This document shows, one piece after another, positions 59,344-64,000 of a stretch of DNA of 64,000 bases. Below the pieces are notes generated by a model. It saw only the letters and a program-made list of their open reading frames with translations, did no database searches and had not been told where the DNA came from. A program made the position numbers and the translations under genes. Origin of the DNA: Kribbella jejuensis (GTDB taxonomy: Bacteria; Actinomycetota; Actinomycetes; Propionibacteriales; Kribbellaceae); contig NZ_VFMM01000002.1 of NCBI RefSeq assembly GCF_006715085.1, forward strand, positions 1,364,001 to 1,428,000, in the 5' to 3' direction. The number at the start of each line of letters is the position of its first letter. Positions within the stretch are counted from its first letter, which is position 1.

Positions 59344-61911
59344 GTGTCGGACAGGGATGGCCGGGCGGACGGGCGGCGGGTTTTCGCCGAACTGTTGCTC
59401 GACTCGAGGGTCCAGGCAGGCCTTTCCCAGGAGGAGCTGGCCGACCGGGCCGGGCTGAGTGTGCGCTCGATCCGGGAGATGGAGGCCGGCCGGGTCGCGC
59501 GCCCGCGGAAGGACTCGGTCCGGCTGCTCGCCTCCGCTCTGGGACTCCAGGACGTGGCCGAGTTCCTGCGGGCCGCGGGGCACGGGCGTCCCGTTGCTCC
59601 GACCGCACCGACCGTCTCGGTGGCGGTCGCGGCTCCGACCGGTCTGCGCTGGCGCGGTACGCGTCCGATCCCGGACGGGCTGGTCGGGCGTGAGCAGGAC
59701 CTGCACGAGCTCGAGGGGCTGCTGCGGCAGAACCGGCTCGTCACGCTCGTGGGCCCCGGCGGCGTCGGGAAGACGGAGCTGGCGCTGGCCGCCGCGGACC
59801 GGTTCTCCGGCGCGGACACCACGGTCGTGGTCGTCGACCTGACCACCGTGCAGCGCGATGCCGCCGTACCGTCGGCCATCCTCGACGCATTCGGAACCGC
59901 CCCCGGTACGTCGGACCTCGACGACGTACTGTCCGGCCGCCGTCCTGGCGACCTGGTCATCGTCGAGGACAACGCGGAACACGTGCTCGACGGTGTCGCC
60001 AAGGTCGCGAACCGGATGGTGCGGAGCTTCCCGGGTATCGGCGTGCTGGTCACGTCGCGGATCCCGCTCGGGCTGCCGGACGAAGTGGTACGCCGCGTGC
60101 AGGTGCTCGGCGTACCGGCGAACGACGAGGACTTCGAGGAGATCGCGGCGTCGCCGGCGGTGGAGATGTTCACCCGGCGGGTGACGCGCGTGCGTCCGGA
60201 CTTCGAGCTGACCCCTGCGAACGCGCCGACGGTTGCGCGGCTCTGCCGGCGGCTGGACGGGCTGCCACTCGCGCTGGAGTTGGCGGCCGCGCGGGCCGGG
60301 TCGTTGTCGGTGGAGACGATCCTGGCCGCGCTGGACGACCGCTTCCGGTTGCTGTCCGGCCCGCGGCGCTTCGGTGCACCCCATCAGCGCACGCTGGCCG
60401 ACACGATCGCATGGAGCGTCGACGGGCTGTCGGACCCGGCGCGGCAGTTGCTGTACCGGACGTCGGTGCTCGGATCGCCGTTCACGCTGGAGGCCGTGGC
60501 GGGAGTCTGTACGGGTACGCCGATCCACGAGCTCGACGTACCGATGCTGCTGGCCGAACTGGTGGAGAAGTCGCTGCTGCAGCCGGTTCACGAGTTCGAG
60601 CAGCTCTACGGCGCGCGGTACAAGCTGCTGGAGACGATCCGGGAGCACGCGTACGGAGGGTTGTCGTCGCAGGGGGACGACCTGACCGAGTTCCGCGACC
60701 GGGCCGTCGAGTGGTGTACGACGTACGTGTCCGGGCTGGAGGGCGCGTGGTCGTCGCCGGACCGCGATCGGCGGTACCGGGCAGCGCATGCGAACTCGGC
60801 ACTCTTCGAGGTGGCGCTGGAGCGGGCCGCGGAGCTGGGGGAGTGGGACGCGGCGGCGCGCATCGTGCTCGGGTTCCGGATCGCCTGGCAGTACCAGGCG
60901 AGCGTGGCCGAGAGCGGGATCCGTTGGGCGACGTTGTGCGCTTCCAACGTCTCCGACGAGGAGACGAGCGGACGGCTGCTCGCGATCGCCGGGCGGCTGT
61001 CCAGTCTGACCGGTGACATCCACGGTGCTCGACGGCATTACGAAGAGGCGCGCAAGCTCATCCCTGGAGAGACGGAGATGGGCCTGGTCGCTCGGGGCGG
61101 CTGGGTGTCATCGGGCTCGCACCTGCTCGATACGCAGAGCCTGGCCGAGATCCCGGCGCTCGTTGAGGACGCACGCAAGCACGGCGATCTGCAGCGGTCA
61201 GCGACGGTACAGGCGACCTGTGGGCTCGCTCTGCTTCGTTGGGGTCGTTTGGAGGAAGCGCGTGAGCTGCTGCTCGCTTGGGAGGCCGCCCTGGTGAACC
61301 CGGGCGTCTACCCGGACGAGATCGCGTACATGGCGCTCAGCCGGGTCGATCTGGAGCTGGGGAACCTGGCCGGCGCCCGTCATTGGGCCTTGCTCGCCCG
61401 GGACAGCCAGGCCTCCGACGACCCGGAGCGTACGAAGGTCGCCGGCTGCCTCGCCATGGTCGAGTTCCACGACGGCCAGTACGACGAAGCGCGCGAACTG
61501 CTCGACCAGGCCGACGCGGACATCCGCGGCCACCGTGGGTACTTCGACTACCTGGTGATGCTCTACCGGTCACGGCTGGCCCGTGCAGCCGGTGAGGTGG
61601 AGCAGGCCCGTCTGGCCGTACTGGACGCGCTGAACCGGCTCCTGCTCGAAGGGCGGGTCGTGTACCTGCTCGAAGTACTGCCGGAACCCGTGGCGGTGCT
61701 GCACGCTCTCGGGCGCTCCGAGGCCGGGGATGCGATCTGTGGGGATCTCCTGTCGTGGCAGCGCACGATGGACCCGCCGATGCTGCCGACGGCATGGGCC
61801 GTGCTGCAGGAGTCGTGCCAGAGCGCCACGGCCTCCGACGGGTGGCCGCAGCCTGATCCGGCGGCCGCCGTGCAGCGGCTGGCCAACGACGTACTCGCCG
61901 CGCTTTCCTGA
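59344..61911 (+). CDS. XRE-STAND (NB-ARC) regulator with TPR-like C-terminus
   Basis: 855 residues from GTG 59344. The N-terminal XRE helix-turn-helix (about 15-75: RVQAGLSQEELADRAGLSVR SIREMEAGR) is followed by a STAND ATPase with P-loop GPGGVGKT (137-144), Walker B DLVIVEDNAEHVL, sensor VTSRIPLG and GLPLALELAAARAGSL. A long helical repeat region (about 440-855) closes it, with ARRHYEEARKL and GRLEEARELLL units. ATP-dependent oligomerisation probably controls DNA binding. No adjacent target is obvious. It is not the AfsR-type BTAD architecture seen at 28943. Confidence 0.92.
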   Translation: MSDRDGRADGRRVFAELLLDSRVQAGLSQEELADRAGLSVRSIREMEAGRVARPRKDSVRLLASALGLQDVAEFLRAAGHGRPVAPTAPTVSVAVAAPTGLRWRGTRPIPDGLVGREQDLHELEGLLRQNRLVTLVGPGGVGKTELALAAADRFSGADTTVVVVDLTTVQRDAAVPSAILDAFGTAPGTSDLDDVLSGRRPGDLVIVEDNAEHVLDGVAKVANRMVRSFPGIGVLVTSRIPLGLPDEVVRRVQVLGVPANDEDFEEIAASPAVEMFTRRVTRVRPDFELTPANAPTVARLCRRLDGLPLALELAAARAGSLSVETILAALDDRFRLLSGPRRFGAPHQRTLADTIAWSVDGLSDPARQLLYRTSVLGSPFTLEAVAGVCTGTPIHELDVPMLLAELVEKSLLQPVHEFEQLYGARYKLLETIREHAYGGLSSQGDDLTEFRDRAVEWCTTYVSGLEGAWSSPDRDRRYRAAHANSALFEVALERAAELGEWDAAARIVLGFRIAWQYQASVAESGIRWATLCASNVSDEETSGRLLAIAGRLSSLTGDIHGARRHYEEARKLIPGETEMGLVARGGWVSSGSHLLDTQSLAEIPALVEDARKHGDLQRSATVQATCGLALLRWGRLEEARELLLAWEAALVNPGVYPDEIAYMALSRVDLELGNLAGARHWALLARDSQASDDPERTKVAGCLAMVEFHDGQYDEARELLDQADADIRGHRGYFDYLVMLYRSRLARAAGEVEQARLAVLDALNRLLLEGRVVYLLEVLPEPVAVLHALGRSEAGDAICGDLLSWQRTMDPPMLPTAWAVLQESCQSATASDGWPQPDPAAAVQRLANDVLAALS

Positions 61912-62499
61912 CGCGGAACCGCCGAAGCTGCCGGGTAACTGCCGGTAGTTCTGCCTCGTCCTGACATGGCGCTGCGGCCAAGAATTACAGCCGTAGGGCA
62001 GGTTCCACGAAGCAGAGTCCGACGCCGGAAAGCGGCGGGAAAGGCGGTGCACCATGAAGAGGCCATGGCACAGCGCCGGACCGCATGGCCCGGCGAAGGC
62101 GACGCGGAGGGCCTCCGGTGGCTGGTTGGTGGGGGCGCCGACCGGCTGCCGAGAGCTCCGGGTGCTGTCGCGTGTGGATCTGTCCTGCCTGTACCGGGCG
62201 CGGTGCTTACTCGCACTGCTTCCGGGGCGGGGTTCCAGCACAGGGCCAGGCACACGACACAGGGGACGAGTGTCACCGCCCGGCCGGCGCGGGGCGGGCT
62301 TGGTCTCCCGCCGGCGGGCCGGCCGCTGGGACCTCCCGGGACCTCGGCGAGCTCGCGGTCAGGCCGGTTCGTACGGAACCGGATACGGGGAGTAGCTCGC
62401 CGAGGCCCCAGCGACGTCAGCTGACAACCAGGGGGAGTCAGCCGAACGAGCCGGGCTGTTGACGCACAGGGGACGTCAGGAGCCCGGCAGAGTTCCAGA
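61912..62499. other. Gene-free structured region upstream of degV
   Basis: No coding frame here has the codon bias of this genome. From about 62280 it is rich in nested inverted repeats: GGCGGG/CCCGCC near 62294-62315, an outer 12-bp stem CCTCGGCGAGCT (62342-62353) with AGCTCGCCGAGG (62394-62405), and an inner CCGGTTC/GAACCGG (62364-62382). This organisation suggests a structured RNA or leader. No known riboswitch class is recognised. Confidence 0.45.
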
Positions 62500-62538
62500 G
62501 CGAGGTGAAGGCCCCGGGAGGGGTGGCCTTCACCTCGC
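62500..62538. terminator. Strong 14-bp hairpin before degV
   Basis: GCGAGGTGAAGGCC and GGCCTTCACCTCGC form a perfect 14-bp stem around an 11-base loop, about 65 bp before the degV start. No long T-run follows, so it is either a bidirectional terminator or a leader element. Confidence 0.6.
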
Positions 62539-62604
62539 TGTCGCTCTGATCTTTGTGGACTTCGACACTGCGCCTGGAGATAAACCGTCCGGTAACCTCG
62601 CTGC

Positions 62605-63447
62605 ATGGCAGCCCGCGTGCAGGTCGTCACCGACTCCACGGCCGGTCTGTCCACGCACGAGCTCCTCCGCCTCCCGCTCACCGTCGTACCGCTGCAGGTG
62701 GTGATCGGCGGTACGTCGTACGACGACGGCGCCACCTCCGCGGACGCGGTCGCGGAGGCGCTGAAGACGTTCACACCGGTCTCCACCAGCCGGCCGGCGC
62801 CACAGACCTTCGCCGACACGTACGCCCAGTGCGCCGAGGACGGCGCGGAGGCAGTGGTCTCGATCCACCTCTCCGGGGACATGTCCGGCACCTTCGAAGC
62901 CGCGATGATCGGCGCCAAGGAGTCCCCGATCCCGGTCCGGGTCGTCGACTCCCGCTCACTCGGCATGGGCCTCGGTTTCCCGGCCCTTGCCGCCGCCGCC
63001 GCAGCTGCCGCCGGAGAGGACGCCCCGGCCGTCGAAGCCGCAGCCCGAGCCCGGATGAAGACGATCTCGTCGTACTTCTACGTCGACACCCTCGAATACC
63101 TCCGCCGAGGCGGCCGAATCGGCGCCGCCCAGGCTCTCTTCGGCACCGCCCTGGCCGTCAAGCCCCTGCTCACCATCAACGGCGGCCGAATCGTCCCCCT
63201 GGAAAAGGTCCGCACCTCGACCCGAGCCATCGCCCGCCTGGCCGACATAGCCATCCAAAGAGCCGGCGACACCCCCGTAGAACTAGCAGTCCACCACCTC
63301 TCCAACCTGGAAAAAGCCCAAACCCTAGCCGACACCCTCACCACCCGCCTCCCCCAAACCAAGTCGATAGTCCTCCGAGAAGTAGGCGCCGTAATAGGAG
63401 CCCACGTAGGCCCCGGCCTCCTAGCCGTAGTAGTAAGCCCCCTCTAA
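62605..63447 (+). CDS. DegV family fatty-acid-binding protein
   Basis: 280 residues: VQVVTDSTAGLSTHELLRLP LTVVPLQVVIGG at the start, the SRPAPQTFADTYAQ loop with the phosphate-contacting Ser/Thr residues, SIHLSGDMSGTFEAA, and RRGGRIGAAQALFGTALAVK PLLTI. DegV proteins (FakB-like) bind fatty acids and present them to FakA for phosphorylation. The second half switches to cc-rich codons, like the last part of the phosphatase at 5764. No fakA gene is nearby. Confidence 0.93.
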   Translation: MAARVQVVTDSTAGLSTHELLRLPLTVVPLQVVIGGTSYDDGATSADAVAEALKTFTPVSTSRPAPQTFADTYAQCAEDGAEAVVSIHLSGDMSGTFEAAMIGAKESPIPVRVVDSRSLGMGLGFPALAAAAAAAAGEDAPAVEAAARARMKTISSYFYVDTLEYLRRGGRIGAAQALFGTALAVKPLLTINGGRIVPLEKVRTSTRAIARLADIAIQRAGDTPVELAVHHLSNLEKAQTLADTLTTRLPQTKSIVLREVGAVIGAHVGPGLLAVVVSPL

Positions 63448-63747
63448 CCCCACCCCAACCTCCCGCCCACCTCCCCGCCCCCGGCCCGCCACACCTCTCC
63501 ACCCTTCCGCCTCCCCGCTCACCTCGTGCCACCCGCCTCCCGCCTCGTGTTTCCCGCCTCGCCCGCGCCTCGCGCCCGCGCGCACCCGCATCACTCTGCG
63601 TGCCGGGCGCTGCCCGCCTACCTCTCGCGCCGAGTCAGGTCAACCTTCCGCGCTGCGTGCCTGCCACCCGCGCCGAGTCATCCCGTCTCCGTCCTCGGGC
63701 GGACGCGCCGCCTTGGCACCCTTCCCGCGCCGGCCAACGGCGAGGGT
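63448..63747. other. C-rich low-complexity spacer
   Basis: After degV the plus strand is almost pure pyrimidine-rich (ccaccccaacctcccgccca-type) for about 140 bp, then irregular. No gene is seen on either strand. Confidence 0.45.
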
Positions 63748-63811
63748 GGGAACAGGCGCTGGTGTCTGGAGACAGGCAATAGCCACTCCCCAGACACCAT
63801 TGCTTGTTCCC
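63748..63811. repeat. 64-bp interrupted palindrome
   Basis: GGGAACA-(5)-TGGTGTCTGG (63748-63769) and CCAGACACCA-(5)-TGTTCCC (63790-63811) are mirror-symmetric inverted repeats with identical 5-base interruptions around a 20-base centre. The symmetry is too regular for chance. It could be an operator, a cruciform-forming site or a folded RNA. Confidence 0.65.
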
Positions 63812-63957
63812 AGTCCCGACCAAGGCACCGTTTCGCGCTGGCCCACGCCTGCTCCCACGCGGATCACCGCACCGGACTCCGGATCTCCGGCGCGACGTCC
63901 TCCACAGGTTTCAACTCGCGCGTCCGAGCGTGCTGAGAACTCGTACTTTCCCTAGGC

Positions 63958-64000
63958 GTGAAGGTCTTCCGCCGTACCGACCCCCCGCCCCCGGACGCCC
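63958..64000 (+). CDS. Possible start of a CDS cut by the window edge
   Basis: GTG 63958 opens VKVFRRTDPPPPDA to the end of the window. The frame and bias are plausible but the ribosome site is weak. DegV genes are often followed by comEA in actinomycetes, which cannot be tested on 14 codons. Confidence 0.3.
   Translation, partial: MKVFRRTDPPPPDA

Noticed and set aside
61966..62424. A plus-strand frame of 152 codons between the STAND gene and degV
   Set aside because: Third-position GC bias is missing and the region is dominated by inverted repeats.

Overview
The window reads as the chromosome of a high-GC actinomycete, most like Kribbella or a relative in the Propionibacteriales. This is inferred from the strong GC bias at third codon positions, the frequent gtac-containing codons, the many GTG starts, the XRE/DUF5753 regulators, the DddA-like/Imm1 toxin cassette, and the LplABC-GH95 sugar operon. 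Most of the window is ordinary, densely packed chromosomal sequence. About 10 kb, from 7.3 to 17 kb, is an accessory island built on a tRNA-Ala gene.

Layout. 1-6.4 kb: small regulator/target pairs (PadR next to an alpha/beta hydrolase, an HxlR-peroxiredoxin fusion divergent from an MFS exporter, an Lrp/AsnC regulator), then the housekeeping set nadD-rsfS-histidine phosphatase. 6.44-6.84 kb: a gene-free array of roughly 110-bp GC-rich repeats. 7.25 kb: tRNA-Ala(GGC). 7.33-17 kb: the island. It holds an IS481-family element directly 3' of the tRNA, a two-gene cassette (winged-helix partner plus HEPN-like protein), an IS256-family element inserted inside a second copy of the tRNA-Ala 3' half (8-bp duplication TCAGGGGT), the decayed 3' end of a tyrosine integrase, a DUF6879/XRE-DUF5753 set, a resolvase-like protein without an obvious catalytic serine, a DddA-like deaminase toxin with a 3' frameshift, an Imm1 immunity gene with an in-frame stop, and a third, degenerate tRNA-flank copy.

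17-40 kb: a mosaic of small metabolic, resistance-type and regulatory genes (two phosphotransferases, two RibD/DHFR-like proteins, aldo/keto reductase with TetR, PadR with a membrane protein, zinc alcohol dehydrogenase with XRE, a DrrAB-type ABC transporter next to an AfsR-like regulator, cupin plus SigJ-type sigma factor). It is followed by a tight operon for a 14-cysteine DPBB-like protein, a Tat-secreted protein and a MauE/DoxX redox membrane protein, and by terC behind a yybP-ykoY-type (Mn2+) riboswitch.

40-47.5 kb: an LplB/LplC/LplA sugar ABC operon translationally coupled to a GH95 alpha-fucosidase, then an iron-siderophore binding protein with a perfect DtxR/IdeR-type iron box overlapping the GH95 stop codon. 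47.5-55.8 kb: carboxymuconolactone decarboxylase, a PH-like membrane protein, an EEP nuclease/phosphatase, a NarL-type two-component system with a membrane partner, and a unit made of an SSS symporter, a small membrane protein, a phytanoyl-CoA dioxygenase and an AraC regulator. 55.8-64 kb: leuS behind a leucine leader peptide and attenuator, a YjbQ protein, an XRE-STAND-TPR regulator, a gene-free region rich in inverted repeats, degV, and the possible start of another gene.

The strongest candidate for an undescribed system is the two-gene HEPN cassette at 9162-10461. It is effectively the only cargo between two tRNA-Ala-derived direct repeats. Second is the MauE / Cys-rich / Tat operon at 35138-36965. 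All functions are read from motifs by eye; no database search was run.
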